The notes: generated from the letters alone by a model not told the origin. A stretch of DNA of 64,000 nucleotides from Lachnospiraceae bacterium (GCA_017473115.1 JAFUNC010000010.1:1-64000); one strand, 5' to 3'; counted from the first letter of the stretch, positions 45,124-54,630 are shown. A program made the numbers and translations.

Positions 45124-45261
45124 CCGAAAAAACACATAGCGATGTAAGAGTGTGCTTGCCAAAGACAGTAAAGATGTTGTAAAATAAAAAATGGTGTACA
45201 TTTTTAATGAAATTAAAATAAAAAGAATGTTTTCACATAGAATGAAAAGGAGTACTTGAGA

Positions 45262-47904
45262 ATGAGCAAAGAACTTGCAAAAACTTATGATCCTCATGGA
45301 ATTGAGGACCGTCTCTACGCAAAGTGGCTGGAAAAGAAATATTTCCACGCAGAAGTGGATGAGAATAAAAAACCGTTTACCATCGTGATTCCGCCCCCCA
45401 ACATTACGGGACAGCTTCACATGGGACATGCATTGGACAATACTATGCAGGATATTTTAATTCGTTTTAAAAGAATGCAGGGATACAATGCCCTTTGGCA
45501 GCCCGGTACAGACCATGCCAGCATTGCAACCGAGGTTAAGATTATCGAGAAGTTAAAAGAAGAAGGTATCGATAAAAACGACCTTGGCCGTGAGAAATTT
45601 TTAGAGCGTGCATGGGACTGGAAGAGAGAATACGGCGGAAGAATTATCAGCCAGTTGAAGAAACTGGGTTCTTCCTGTGACTGGGACAGAGAGCGTTTTA
45701 CCATGGACGAAGGCTGTAACAAGGCAGTTACGGAAGTATTTATTAAAATGCATGAAAAAGGCTGGATTTATAAGGGAGCCAGAATCATTAACTGGTGTCC
45801 TGTTTGTAATACCTCCATTTCTGATGCAGAGGTTGAATACGAGGAGCAGGCAGGCCATTTCTGGCACATCAAGTATCCTATTGTAGGTACCGATGAATTT
45901 CTTGAATTTGCCACAACCCGTCCCGAAACCATGCTTGGTGATACTGCGGTAGCGGTAAATCCCGATGATGAAAGATATACTCATTTGGTAGGAAAGACAG
46001 TGAAACTTCCTTTTGTGGACCGCGAGATTCCTATCATTGCAGATTCATATGTAGACAAAGAGTTTGGTACCGGTGTGGTTAAGATTACTCCGGCCCATGA
46101 CCCTAACGACTTCCAGGTAGGACAGCGTCATAACCTGCCTTTAATCAACATTATGAATGATGATGCTACCATCAATGAAAACGGTGGTAAGTTTGCAGGT
46201 ATGGACCGTTATGCTGCAAGAAAGCAGATGGTGGAAGAATTGGATGCAATGGGACTTCTTGTGGAAGTGGAAGATTACTCTCACAATGTAGGTACGCATG
46301 ACCGTTGTAAAACAACCGTAGAACCTCTTGTAAAACAGCAGTGGTTCGTTAAGATGGATGAGTTGATTAAGCCCGCCGCAGATGCAGTTCGTAACGGTGA
46401 AATCAAATTGGTTCCCGAAAGAATGGATAAAGCATATTTTAACTGGACCGATAACATCCGTGACTGGTGTATTTCAAGACAGTTATGGTGGGGACACAGA
46501 ATTCCCGCATACTACTGTGGCGACTGCGGTGAAATCGTGGTTGCAAGAGAAATGCCCTCAGTATGTCCTAAGTGCGGTAAGAATCATTTTACACAGGATC
46601 CCGATACTTTGGATACCTGGTTCTCATCAGCACTCTGGCCTTTCTCAACTTTGGGCTGGCCCGAAAAAACCAAGGATTTGGAATATTTCTATCCTACCGA
46701 CGTGCTTGTAACCGGTTATGATATCATCTTCTTCTGGGTAATCCGTATGGTATTCTCTGGCTACGAGCAGATGAAGGAGAAACCTTTTAAAACCGTTTTA
46801 TTCCATGGTTTGGTTCGTGACTCTCAGGGACGTAAAATGAGTAAGTCTTTGGGTAACGGTATTGATCCTTTGGAGATTATTGAAAAGTATGGTGCAGATG
46901 CATTGCGTCTTACCTTGATTACCGGTAATGCACCGGGTAACGATATGCGTTTCTACTACGAAAGAGTAGAAGCAAACCGTAACTTCGGTAACAAGATTTG
47001 GAACGCTTCCCGTTTCATTATGATGAATATGGAAGGCAAGGAAGTGACCACACCTGCAGTTGCTGATTTAGAGCCTGTTGATAAGTGGATTCTTTCCAAG
47101 TTAAATAATGTGATCAAAGAAGTTACCGAAAACATGGAGAACTATGAGTTAGGTATTGCCGTTCAGAAGGTTTATGATTTCATCTGGGATGAATTCTGTG
47201 ACTGGTACATTGAAATGGTTAAGCCCCGTCTCTATGCATCCGACAATCAGGTATCTTCCAACGCGGCACTTTGGACATTGAAGACCGTATTGATTGATGC
47301 GTTAAAATTATTACATCCTTATATGCCTTTTATCACTGAAGAAATATTCTGTACTTTACAGAACGAAGAAGAATCCATTATGATTTCTTCATGGCCTGTA
47401 TACACCGAAGACAGAAACTTCGCGAAAGAAGAAAAGGAAATCGAAATCATGAAGGAAGCAATTCGCGGTATCCGTAACGTAAGAACTTCCATGAACGTTC
47501 CACCTTCTAAAAAGGCACAGGTTTATGTAGTATCCGAGAAGCCTGAAATGAGAGCGATTTTTGAAGAAGGTAAGTTATTCTTCGCTTCTCTTGCTTATGC
47601 ATCCGAAGTAATCGTTCAGGCAGACAAGAGCGGTATTGCAGATGATGCGGTATCCGTAGTGATTGCTAACGCAAACGTATACATTCCTTTTGCAGAACTT
47701 GTTGATATCGCGCAGGAAATTGAGCGTCTTGAAAAAGAAGAAAAGAAACTTGCCGGAGAGCTTGCCCGTGTAAACGGCATGCTGAACAACGCAAACTTCG
47801 TATCGAAAGCACCTGCGGCTAAGATTGAAGAAGAAAAGGCAAAATTAGAGAAGTATACACAGATGATGGAACAGGTTAAGGAGAGACTTGCACAACTTAA
47901 ATAA
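45262..47904 (+). CDS. valS: Valyl-tRNA synthetase
   Basis: Class I aminoacyl-tRNA synthetase charging tRNA-Val. The 880 residues show the HIGH-type motif in [14 protein letters not shown], the editing domain ([19 protein letters not shown]), the KMSKS loop [10 protein letters not shown], the anticodon-binding helical domain and the C-terminal coiled coil ([21 protein letters not shown]) that is typical of ValRS. ATG 45262 follows AAAAGGAG by a longish spacing of 11 bases. No T-box leader is seen in the 138 bp upstream, so tRNA-dependent antitermination is unlikely here. Codon use is more optimised than in neighbours (many C-ending codons), as expected for a highly expressed gene. Confidence 0.98.
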   Translation: MSKELAKTYDPHGIEDRLYAKWLEKKYFHAEVDENKKPFTIVIPPPNITGQLHMGHALDNTMQDILIRFKRMQGYNALWQPGTDHASIATEVKIIEKLKEEGIDKNDLGREKFLERAWDWKREYGGRIISQLKKLGSSCDWDRERFTMDEGCNKAVTEVFIKMHEKGWIYKGARIINWCPVCNTSISDAEVEYEEQAGHFWHIKYPIVGTDEFLEFATTRPETMLGDTAVAVNPDDERYTHLVGKTVKLPFVDREIPIIADSYVDKEFGTGVVKITPAHDPNDFQVGQRHNLPLINIMNDDATINENGGKFAGMDRYAARKQMVEELDAMGLLVEVEDYSHNVGTHDRCKTTVEPLVKQQWFVKMDELIKPAADAVRNGEIKLVPERMDKAYFNWTDNIRDWCISRQLWWGHRIPAYYCGDCGEIVVAREMPSVCPKCGKNHFTQDPDTLDTWFSSALWPFSTLGWPEKTKDLEYFYPTDVLVTGYDIIFFWVIRMVFSGYEQMKEKPFKTVLFHGLVRDSQGRKMSKSLGNGIDPLEIIEKYGADALRLTLITGNAPGNDMRFYYERVEANRNFGNKIWNASRFIMMNMEGKEVTTPAVADLEPVDKWILSKLNNVIKEVTENMENYELGIAVQKVYDFIWDEFCDWYIEMVKPRLYASDNQVSSNAALWTLKTVLIDALKLLHPYMPFITEEIFCTLQNEEESIMISSWPVYTEDRNFAKEEKEIEIMKEAIRGIRNVRTSMNVPPSKKAQVYVVSEKPEMRAIFEEGKLFFASLAYASEVIVQADKSGIADDAVSVVIANANVYIPFAELVDIAQEIERLEKEEKKLAGELARVNGMLNNANFVSKAPAAKIEEEKAKLEKYTQMMEQVKERLAQLK

Positions 47905-47913
47905 AGTGAGTAT

Positions 47914-47940
47914 GCCCGCCCGGTTAGGGCGGGCTATTTG
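47914..47940 (+). terminator. valS terminator hairpin, also the left tip of a large palindrome
   Basis: GCCCGCCC (47914-47921) and GGGCGGGC (47927-47934) form a perfect GC-rich stem with a five-base loop, followed by TATTTGTTT. Confidence 0.8.
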
Positions 47941-48176
47941 TTTCTGATGCCCCGCAGGAATGAATCTTGAAGTGTCATCAGGAATTTTGTTCCTTACGGA
48001 CGCGCTCTCGCTCGGTTGTGAATGTAGCGGACACTAAACTCGTGCGGCATTGCATTTGCACTCGTTAAGTGCCGACACTCACAATACGGTCCTTAAAGGA
48101 ATCAAAATTCTGCTGACACTAACAATAGAAAGTAAAGCGGGGCAGGAAAGAATGGCAATGCCCTAACCGTGCGGAC
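47914..48176. repeat. About 260-bp imperfect palindromic element (MITE-like or long hairpin)
   Basis: The two halves are inverted copies of one another around a centre near 48045: CGGTTAGGGC (47921-47930) with GCCCTAACCG (48160-48169); TGCCCCGC (47948-47955) with GCGGGGCA (48137-48144); AGTGTCA (47971-47977) with TGACACT (48114-48120); GGAATTTTG..TCCTTACGGAC (47981-48001) with its near-inverse (48089-48110); and weaker inner arms. The whole intergenic region between valS and the methyltransferase is this element; no ORF is present. It looks like a non-autonomous mobile repeat or a very long structured RNA. Confidence 0.75.
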
Positions 48177-48206
48177 AAAGAGAGATGATTAAAAAGGAGG
48201 TTTTGC

Positions 48207-48827
48207 ATGAGTAAAGAATTAGTTCCTTTCTGGGAAGACACATATCGAGATAACAGTGTTTCAACATTTGCAATCATGCCCAATCCAACAGTTAAGGAAT
48301 TTGAACATCTTCTTAATTTACACTCTCAAATCTTGGAAGTGGGATGTGGCGAAGGTCAGAATATTTTGTATTTGGCAGAACAAGGATATTGTAATCTCGA
48401 TGCTTTTGATTTATCGAAAAGTGGAATCGAAAAATTAAAACAAAGAGGGAAAAGTATTAAAAATCACATTAATGCATTTGTAGATGATTTAACTACACAT
48501 CAATTTGCGAAAAAATATGATATGATTATATGTTTCGGAACTTTGCATTTTGTAAGTAAAAAAGATTGGAAGAATTTTATTTGCAGGGCAAAAGAAAATA
48601 CTAATATAGGTGGTATACATATTATGCAAATATTTACGGATGTGGTTCCGGCTTCGGCAGATATTGCTCCATTTGCAATTGGTCTTGCGAAAGATGAAGA
48701 AATAAAAGATTTGTACAGCGATTGGGAGATATTACAATTTAAGTCTTATGTATTCGAAGATGAACATCCTAATGTACCCAGACACCTTCATGCTTCCAAT
48801 AAAATTGTTGCCTGCAGAATAAAATAA
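48207..48827 (+). CDS. SAM-dependent methyltransferase (TehB-like)
   Basis: A 206-residue class I methyltransferase. The start MSKELVPFWEDTYRDNSVSTF resembles TehB-like and thiopurine-type enzymes; motif I is ILEVGCGEGQNILYLAE, strand 2 ends in AFDLSKSGIEKL, and CFGTLHFV takes the motif IV place. AAAAAGGAGG lies six bases before the ATG. Codon use is more A+T-rich than in the housekeeping genes, and it follows the palindromic repeat, which may mark an accessory segment. Substrate unknown. Confidence 0.87.
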   Translation: MSKELVPFWEDTYRDNSVSTFAIMPNPTVKEFEHLLNLHSQILEVGCGEGQNILYLAEQGYCNLDAFDLSKSGIEKLKQRGKSIKNHINAFVDDLTTHQFAKKYDMIICFGTLHFVSKKDWKNFICRAKENTNIGGIHIMQIFTDVVPASADIAPFAIGLAKDEEIKDLYSDWEILQFKSYVFEDEHPNVPRHLHASNKIVACRIK

Positions 48828-48909
48828 TACCTATTTCAATTCTATTCAAAACAACATATAATATAGTTATTGAATGAGCGGGATTTAGAACATATTTTGT
48901 GAGGAAAAC

Positions 48910-49347
48910 ATGACACAGGAGCAAATCAATCTTTTAAAAGAATTCGGCTTCCAAACAGGTGAAGACGATCATCGTGGAAGAACACCGATTTATAGCGAAA
49001 AAATTCCGGATTTATTGTTTTTGGAAATGCTTATTTTAACCATGACTTTTCAAGATGAAATCAATTATTGGGATGCGGATTGGTATTCGCCCACAGATCC
49101 CGGCGGCTATGTCAGTGCCCTTCGTTTGGATAATGAGAGGGTGGCATATAAAGAAGGAAATCACGGATGGACAAGCCGGTGGTATATTGTTACCATAAAA
49201 GAGATGGCGGAACACATGCAGAAGAATTGGGACAAGGATTATGACCGGGGGAAATTTTTGAATCAGGTTTGGATTGAACCGAATCGGTATACGACCAAAG
49301 AAAAGATACGGGAGAAAATCAGCAAAGATTCAAAGTTATCATTTTAA
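48910..49347 (+). CDS. Hypothetical soluble protein
   Basis: A 145-residue protein that I do not recognise. It is rich in Trp, Tyr, Asp and Glu (WDADWYSPTDPGGYVSALR; WTSRWYIVTIKEMAEHM) with no membrane segment or signal peptide and no Cys/His metal motif. GTGAGGA precedes the ATG by several bases. It ends 13 bases before the acetyltransferase start, so the two are probably cotranscribed. Confidence 0.7.
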   Translation: MTQEQINLLKEFGFQTGEDDHRGRTPIYSEKIPDLLFLEMLILTMTFQDEINYWDADWYSPTDPGGYVSALRLDNERVAYKEGNHGWTSRWYIVTIKEMAEHMQKNWDKDYDRGKFLNQVWIEPNRYTTKEKIREKISKDSKLSF

Positions 49348-49360
49348 GGAGAAAACTTTT

Positions 49361-49927
49361 ATGACAGAAAAAGATAAAATGTTAAAAGGCGAGTGGTATG
49401 ATGCCAATTTTGACGAAGAATTGGTGGAAGTGCGAAGAAAGGCAGAGATATTCTGCTATGATTTTAATATGGCAAGACCGGGAAGTGATGCGCAGGAAAC
49501 TGCATTAAAAGAGTTGCTTGGTACAGAGATTATTCCGGAAGGTGTTACTGTTCTGGCACCGGTGTATTTTGATTATGGTAATTATACAAAACTTGGCAAA
49601 GGAACTTTTGTAAATCACGGTTGCTATTTTATGGACGGTGGTACCGTTACCATAGGCGAGAATGTGTTTATCGGACCTTTCTGCGGCTTTTATACGGCAA
49701 CCCATCCTATGAACTATACAGACCGCAATAAGGGGCTTGAAAAGGCTTTGCCCATTAACGTCGGGGATAACTGTTGGTTTGGGGCCAATGTGTCCGTAAT
49801 GCCCGGGGTAACCATCGGAAGCGGCTGCGTGATTGCGGCAGGCAGTGTGGTAACGGAAGATGTGCCGGATAATTCCATGGTGGCAGGCGTGCCGGCTGTG
49901 GTGAAGAAAAAGATTGAGCAGAAGTAA
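49361..49927 (+). CDS. Sugar O-acetyltransferase (maltose/galactoside acetyltransferase type)
   Basis: A 188-residue left-handed beta-helix (hexapeptide repeat) acetyltransferase. The N-terminal MTEKDKMLKGEWYDANFDEEL is the Maa/LacA helical cap; the catalytic His is in TATHPMNY; the repeats run from GTVTIGENVFIGPFCGF to the end, closing with SMVAGVPAVVKKKI. It transfers acetyl from acetyl-CoA to sugars, probably in the cytoplasm. ATG 49361 follows AAGGAG; the open frame upstream overlaps the previous gene and is not used. Confidence 0.95.
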   Translation: MTEKDKMLKGEWYDANFDEELVEVRRKAEIFCYDFNMARPGSDAQETALKELLGTEIIPEGVTVLAPVYFDYGNYTKLGKGTFVNHGCYFMDGGTVTIGENVFIGPFCGFYTATHPMNYTDRNKGLEKALPINVGDNCWFGANVSVMPGVTIGSGCVIAAGSVVTEDVPDNSMVAGVPAVVKKKIEQK

Positions 49928-50019
49928 TTCGCTTAGTGAAATGTAACAGTCAAAGAATGTTGAAATCAACTGAATAAAAGAATATGCAGACATAATACAG
50001 ACACATTTGGAGGTATCAT

Positions 50020-50598
50020 ATGAGTATTTTAGAAACCATCAGTAACAGACACAGTTATCGAAAAACTTTTAAACCGGACCCTGTGCCTCGAGAGGATTTG
50101 ATTAAAATTATGCAGGCCGGACTGGATGCGCCCTCAGGCTGTAATAAGCAGACCGTAAGTCTGATTGGAGTAGATGATCCGGAAGTGCTTGCGAAACTTC
50201 ATGCAGTGATTGACCCGCCTCAGGGAGAGACGGCTCCGGCTATGATTTGCGTACTTTCAAAAGAGAGAATTGCTTACGCGAACAGATGCTTTGCAGTGCA
50301 GGATTATTCCGCTGCCATTCAGAATATGCTTCTTGCCATCGTGGAACTTGGTTATGAGAGTTGCTGGTACGAAGGTCATATCACGGACGAGGACAGAATC
50401 TGCGATAAAATGGCTAAAATTCTCAATGTTCCGGAAGAGTATAACTTAGTGTGTATGCTTCCCGTAGGTATCGCGGCTGAGGAAGTCAGCGGTCCGAGAA
50501 AACGTCCTTTTGAGCAGCGCGCATGGTTTAATTCTTTTCCCACGGAAGAAGAATATCAGCAAATTTTTGAGAGAGCAGGCGTAAAGCCTCCGAGGTAA
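50020..50598 (+). CDS. Nitroreductase-family flavoprotein
   Basis: A 192-residue FMN-dependent oxidoreductase. It starts with ISNRHSYRKTFKPDPVPREDL, the FMN phosphate-binding Arg-Ser/His-Arg motif of the family, followed by QAGLDAPSGCNKQT and the dimer core with GYESCWYEGHI. Physiological substrate cannot be told. TTTGGAGG precedes the ATG. It lies two bases before the glycosylase gene, so they form one unit. Confidence 0.92.
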   Translation: MSILETISNRHSYRKTFKPDPVPREDLIKIMQAGLDAPSGCNKQTVSLIGVDDPEVLAKLHAVIDPPQGETAPAMICVLSKERIAYANRCFAVQDYSAAIQNMLLAIVELGYESCWYEGHITDEDRICDKMAKILNVPEEYNLVCMLPVGIAAEEVSGPRKRPFEQRAWFNSFPTEEEYQQIFERAGVKPPR

Positions 50599-50600
50599 TT

Positions 50601-51077
50601 ATGATCCAACACCCCATCAACCCCATATATGATAAAAACTCTAAAATACTGATTCTTGGAAGTTTCCCTTCGGTTAAGTCCAGAGAAGCAGGGTTCTTTT
50701 ACGGGCACCCGCAGAACCGTTTCTGGAAAGTTATGGCGGCTGTTTGCGGTGTGGAAACACCAGCCACTATTGAAGAGAAGAAAGCATTTTTTTTAGAGTA
50801 TCATATTGCGGTGTGGGATGTGATTCATTCCTGTGATATTGTAGGTTCTTCTGACAGCAGCATTCGGAATGTTGTTGCAAATGATTTGAATGTCATTTTG
50901 GAATGTGCCGACATCCGGCAGATTTATGTGAATGGTAAAAAGGCGCAAGAACTGTACAACAAATATATATATCCGAAGATTCAAAGAGAGGCAGTCTGCC
51001 TTCCTTCCACCAGCCCTGCCAATGCGGCGTGGAGTTTGGAACGGTTGATAGAAGAATGGAAACAAGTGTATTGGTAA
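50601..51077 (+). CDS. DNA-deoxyinosine (hypoxanthine) glycosylase, UDG superfamily
   Basis: A 158-residue member of the uracil-DNA glycosylase superfamily, family 6 (hypoxanthine-DNA glycosylase). Motif 1 is LILGSFPSVKSREAGFFYGHPQNRFWK and motif 2 is LPSTSPANAAW; the GSFPS start separates it from MUG, where GINPG is found. It removes hypoxanthine formed by adenine deamination, beginning base excision repair. ATG 50601 with GAGG close upstream. A strong terminator follows. Confidence 0.9.
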   Translation: MIQHPINPIYDKNSKILILGSFPSVKSREAGFFYGHPQNRFWKVMAAVCGVETPATIEEKKAFFLEYHIAVWDVIHSCDIVGSSDSSIRNVVANDLNVILECADIRQIYVNGKKAQELYNKYIYPKIQREAVCLPSTSPANAAWSLERLIEEWKQVYW

Positions 51078-51090
51078 AGATTAAAAGAAG

Positions 51091-51121
51091 TCGGTGAGCA
51101 GTTTGCTCATCGATTTTTTTC
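51091..51121 (+). terminator. Terminator of the nitroreductase-glycosylase unit
   Basis: TCGGTGAGCA (51091-51100) pairs with TGCTCATCGA (51104-51113) with one G-U pair, then seven T. Closely related in sequence to the hairpin at 53095. Confidence 0.9.
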
Positions 51122-51206
51122 TGCAGTTCGCGAAAGGTCTTGAGGTTGTGTTGTAGCGCAGCTTGCATGGGGAATTTGCAAACAAAATATTTTTTATAAA
51201 AAATAG

Positions 51207-51267
51207 TTGACAAACAATTAAACATGTGGTTATATAATCATATAACAGTTGAACACTTGCTCAACTG
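51207..51267 (+). promoter_or_regulatory. Promoter with SmtB/ArsR-type operator before the CDF exporter
   Basis: TTGACA (51207-51212) with TATATAAT (51231-51238) gives a sigma-A promoter, spacing 18 if TATATA is used. Right downstream is CAGTTGAACACTTGCTCAACTG (51246-51267; written in two parts here as CAGTTGAACAC and TTGCTCAACTG), a 22-bp palindrome matching at 18 positions, with the TGAnCA-N2-TGnTCA form of ArsR/SmtB-family metal-sensor operators, placed to block the transcription start. Confidence 0.65.
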
Positions 51268-51291
51268 TTCAAGTTTAAAAGAGAAGGAATA

Positions 51292-51324
51292 ATGGAAAGA
51301 CATATTTTACCACACGACCATTAG
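51292..51324 (+). CDS. 10-codon ORF MERHILPHDH: leader peptide or relic of a metal-sensor gene
   Basis: After GAGAAGGAATA an ORF codes MERHILPHDH and stops; the CDF gene begins 14 bases further with its own AGGAGG. Three of ten residues are His. N-terminal ILPHDH-like sequences occur in clostridial metal-responsive repressors encoded next to CDF genes, so this may be what is left of such a gene after deletion, or a working leader peptide. The choice cannot be made from this sequence. Confidence 0.45.
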   Translation: MERHILPHDH

Positions 51325-51338
51325 AGTAGGAGGAAATC

Positions 51339-52232
51339 ATGAAAACAGAAAAGAACATTTTAATCGCCTTTATTTTAAATCTGGCATTTTCTATTTTTGA
51401 ATTAATTGGCGGAGCCTTGACCAACAGCGTTGCAATTATTTCCGATGCAATACATGATATCGGAGATGCAATCAGCATTGGTATTTCTTATTTCCTTGAA
51501 AAAAAGAGTAAGAAAAAGCCGGATGAAACTTATACATTCGGTTATGCAAGATATTCCGTTATCGGCAGTGTAATCACCACCCTGATTCTGTTGTTCGGTT
51601 CGGCTATGGTTATTTACAATGCGGCCAATCGAATTTTCAATCCGGTAGAAATTAATTACAATGGAATGATTATCTTTGCAGTGATTGGTACAGTTGTTAA
51701 TTTTGGTGCTGCATATTTTACCAAAGACGGCGATTCTTTGAATCAGAAAGCGGTGAATCTTCATATGCTGGAAGATGTGCTTGGCTGGGTAGTTGTATTA
51801 ATTGGTGCGGTAGTTATGCGTTTTACGGATATTTCCATCATCGACCCGATTATGTCTATTGCGGTAGCGTTATTCATTTTCATCAATGCCATTAAGAATC
51901 TGAAAAGAGCAGTGGATTTGTTTTTGGAGAAAACTCCTCACGGCATTTCCGTAGAAGAAATCAAAGAACATGTGTCGGAAATTGAGGGTGTTATCGATGT
52001 GCATCATATTCATATCTGGAGTATGGACGGAAATAACAATTATGCAAGTATGCATATCGTAACAGATGCTGATGCACGGAAGGTAAAAGCAGAAATCAGG
52101 GAAGAATTGAAGGAACATGGAATCGGTCATGTGACTTTGGAATTTGAAAGTTCAGAGGAAGACTGTCATGAAGAGCATTGTCATGTGGAGTATGAGGCAT
52201 CGGCAGGACATCATCATCACCATCATCACTAA
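51339..52232 (+). CDS. Cation diffusion facilitator (zinc/divalent metal exporter)
   Basis: A 297-residue CDF transporter with six membrane segments. The metal site residues are in SDAIHDIGDA (helix 2) and HMLEDVLGW (helix 5), the HxxxD arrangement of Zn2+-type CDF proteins such as ZitB/CzcD. The cytoplasmic C-terminal domain has VIDVHHIHIWSMDG, and the protein ends in a Cys/His-rich tail with seven consecutive His, probably a metal sensor or buffer. GTAGGAGG precedes the ATG. The SmtB-type operator upstream agrees with metal-induced export. Confidence 0.94.
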   Translation: MKTEKNILIAFILNLAFSIFELIGGALTNSVAIISDAIHDIGDAISIGISYFLEKKSKKKPDETYTFGYARYSVIGSVITTLILLFGSAMVIYNAANRIFNPVEINYNGMIIFAVIGTVVNFGAAYFTKDGDSLNQKAVNLHMLEDVLGWVVVLIGAVVMRFTDISIIDPIMSIAVALFIFINAIKNLKRAVDLFLEKTPHGISVEEIKEHVSEIEGVIDVHHIHIWSMDGNNNYASMHIVTDADARKVKAEIREELKEHGIGHVTLEFESSEEDCHEEHCHVEYEASAGHHHHHHH

Positions 52233-52324
52233 TGCAGAGATTCAGGCTTGATATATCAAATTATCACGTTGATAGTCTGAAATAACATCAATGTCCTAAA
52301 ATGAATAAGAAAGAGTGATAAAGT

Positions 52325-53086
52325 ATGAAGTTTTATGAGTTTGGAAAAGAAAATGATATAACCCTTCTTTTGCTTCACGGCGTGGCTACTACTTGGCAGC
52401 TGAGTTTTAAAAGATTTATTGCGCTGGCAAAGCACAAATATCATATCATAGCAGTGGCAGAGGACGGGTTCAATACTGATGAGCCTGATGTAGATGCAAT
52501 AAGCGTTGTTGCGGAAGCGAAAAAGGTGGCTGATTACATAGTTGCTAATTTTGACGGTAAAATTGATATTATTCTTGGTGAGTCCCTCGGTGTAATGATT
52601 ATGACGGAAATACTCCTTGATCCGCGCATAAAAGTACATACTGCAATCGGTGACGGCTATACGATACTGGAATACCCTAATTTCAGATTCGATTTTATGA
52701 AAAGATTTTTATCGCATGCTATTGCCGGGTTTGAACGCTTTGCTTTCAAACATATGAATTTATTGAATTGGGCATTGGGCGAAGATGTCAAGTCTATGCT
52801 TTATACCAAAGCCTCAAAAGCAACATTATATAATCTTGAATATTCTATGATGCCATACAGATACAAATATGAGGCGTTAAATCTTGCGGACAGTTATCTG
52901 TGGCATGGTGAAAAAGAAATAGGTCTAAAGCAGGTCTTAAAAAAGATTGATAAGTCAAAATATCATTTTGCACATAAAGTGTTTAAAGGAAGAGGACACG
53001 GGTCTCTTTTATTAGAACCGGATCGATTGCTGATAGAAGTCGATAAAGCCTACAAAGGATATAAAGGAAATATTATTTCTAAATAG
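52325..53086 (+). CDS. Alpha/beta hydrolase
   Basis: A 253-residue alpha/beta-hydrolase fold protein. The oxyanion strand LLLLHGVATTW and nucleophile elbow LGESLGVMI (Ser) are clear; the catalytic His is probably in GRGHGSLL near the C-terminus. No signal peptide. The ribosome binding site is weak (AGAAAGAG). Substrate unknown. Followed by a long terminator hairpin. Confidence 0.85.
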   Translation: MKFYEFGKENDITLLLLHGVATTWQLSFKRFIALAKHKYHIIAVAEDGFNTDEPDVDAISVVAEAKKVADYIVANFDGKIDIILGESLGVMIMTEILLDPRIKVHTAIGDGYTILEYPNFRFDFMKRFLSHAIAGFERFAFKHMNLLNWALGEDVKSMLYTKASKATLYNLEYSMMPYRYKYEALNLADSYLWHGEKEIGLKQVLKKIDKSKYHFAHKVFKGRGHGSLLLEPDRLLIEVDKAYKGYKGNIISK

Positions 53087-53094
53087 AAACGAAT

Positions 53095-53133
53095 AGAAAA
53101 AGTCGGTGAGTATTTTACTCATCGACTTTTTCT
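53095..53133. terminator. Bidirectional terminator after the hydrolase gene
   Basis: AGAAAAAGTCGGTGAGT (53095-53111) pairs with ACTCATCGACTTTTTCT (53117-53133) over 17 positions with one G-U pair. The arms carry an A run and a T run, so it can act on both strands. Confidence 0.9.
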
Positions 53134-53247
53134 ATGGAATGTGGCGCAGAGATGGTGTATAATTTATGTGGCTTTATAATAAACAAAATAAGGCAAAGCG
53201 ATATAGAATTATGGAAGATACCAGTGACGAGGCATTAGAAAATTACA

Positions 53248-54630
53248 ATGAATCCAAATGAAATAACAACTTTCAAACAAGCAGAAGAATATTTATATAA
53301 CGTACCAAAATTCACAACTAAATCCACGCCGGAGATGACAAGAGCATTCTATGAGTTCTTGGGTTGTCCCGGTGAGACGCGTAAGATTGTCCACGTAGCA
53401 GGAACCAACGGTAAGGGCTCGGTTTGTACTTATTTGAGCAGTATTTTGATTGCGCATGGTTATAAAACTGCTATGTTTACTTCGCCCCATTTGATTTCCA
53501 TGTGCGAGCGTTTTCGCATTGACGGGGAGTTGATGCGTGAAGATGAATTTATGCGGTATTTTTATGCTGTCAAAAAGAAATTGGAAGAATTAAAAAAAGA
53601 GAGAGTAAGAGCAGAGCAGGAACATGATAGGGCACGTATCAATGTGTTAAAAAACATTCCCTCCGATTATCACCCCACCTTCTTTGAATACCTCTTTTTT
53701 ATGGCAATGCTTTGGTTTGAAGACAAAGAGGCGGACTATATCGTTTTAGAGACAGGGCTGGGCGGAAGACTGGATGCCACCAATATTATTAAAAAACCTG
53801 AACTTTGCATTATTACCAAGATTGGTATTGATCACACAATGTATTTGGGCAACACGTTAGAAGAAATTGCGGGAGAAAAAGCCGGCATTATCAAAAAAAA
53901 TGTACCTGTTCTTTACTATCATTTCGACAAAATAGTTACATCTGTAATAGAAAAAACTGCCATTTTACAGGGAAGTAAGGCTTATTCTGTCGAAGGGACA
54001 GATATTAAGAATGTGAAAATTCATCAAAAAGACATTGATTTTTGTATGTTTTATGAGTATGATAATTATGTGTGTCCGGAATGGGAAGAATTTCGGCTTC
54101 CTACGGTGGCAACATACCAGACGATTAATTCTACTATGGCAGTAAAGGCCTCAAGGCTTCTCTTGGGAGAAGGTTGGAATTTGGAGCGTGTGAAGGAAAC
54201 TTTGGCCTGCACGTTCTGGGAAGGTCGTATGGAGGAAGTTTTACCCAACTTTTATGTGGATGGGGCACACAATGAAGATGGTGTGGAAGCGTTTTTGGCG
54301 GGCTTGTCCGAGGCGAATGAGAAAGATGCGATTCTTTTGTTCGGCGTCAACGGGGATAAGGATTATGAGCCTATGATTAAGCGTATGGCGGAGAGCGGTT
54401 ATTTTAACCACGTTGTGGTCACCCGGCTCGCCGGAGCACGCAGTGCCCTGCCGGAGGAAATTGCAGAAGTATTTCGTCGATATACCGGTATAGACATCAT
54501 CTTAACCAACAGTGTAAAAGATGCAGTAGACAAGTGCCGCGACTTATCAGGCGGTGGCAGAATATACGCGGTAGGTTCTCTTTATCTTGTAGGAGAGATT
54601 AAGGAACTTATCAGGGAGGAATTGTTGTGA
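53248..54630 (+). CDS. folC: Bifunctional folylpolyglutamate synthase/dihydrofolate synthase
   Basis: Mur-ligase-type enzyme that adds glutamate to dihydropteroate and to folates. The 460 residues show the family start TFKQAEEYLYNVPKF, the ATP loop VAGTNGKGSVCTYLSSIL, TSPHLISMCERFRIDG, the second site LETGLGGRLDATN, and the C-terminal WEGRMEEVLPNFYVDGAHNEDG. The ribosome binding site before ATG 53248 is weak. A 47-codon ORF overlaps its stop codon. No other folate genes are nearby. Confidence 0.95.
   Translation: MNPNEITTFKQAEEYLYNVPKFTTKSTPEMTRAFYEFLGCPGETRKIVHVAGTNGKGSVCTYLSSILIAHGYKTAMFTSPHLISMCERFRIDGELMREDEFMRYFYAVKKKLEELKKERVRAEQEHDRARINVLKNIPSDYHPTFFEYLFFMAMLWFEDKEADYIVLETGLGGRLDATNIIKKPELCIITKIGIDHTMYLGNTLEEIAGEKAGIIKKNVPVLYYHFDKIVTSVIEKTAILQGSKAYSVEGTDIKNVKIHQKDIDFCMFYEYDNYVCPEWEEFRLPTVATYQTINSTMAVKASRLLLGEGWNLERVKETLACTFWEGRMEEVLPNFYVDGAHNEDGVEAFLAGLSEANEKDAILLFGVNGDKDYEPMIKRMAESGYFNHVVVTRLAGARSALPEEIAEVFRRYTGIDIILTNSVKDAVDKCRDLSGGGRIYAVGSLYLVGEIKELIREELL

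Noticed and set aside
45124-45261. T-box leader before valS
   Set aside because: The region is too short and has neither the T-box sequence AGGGTGGNACCGCG nor a terminator hairpin.
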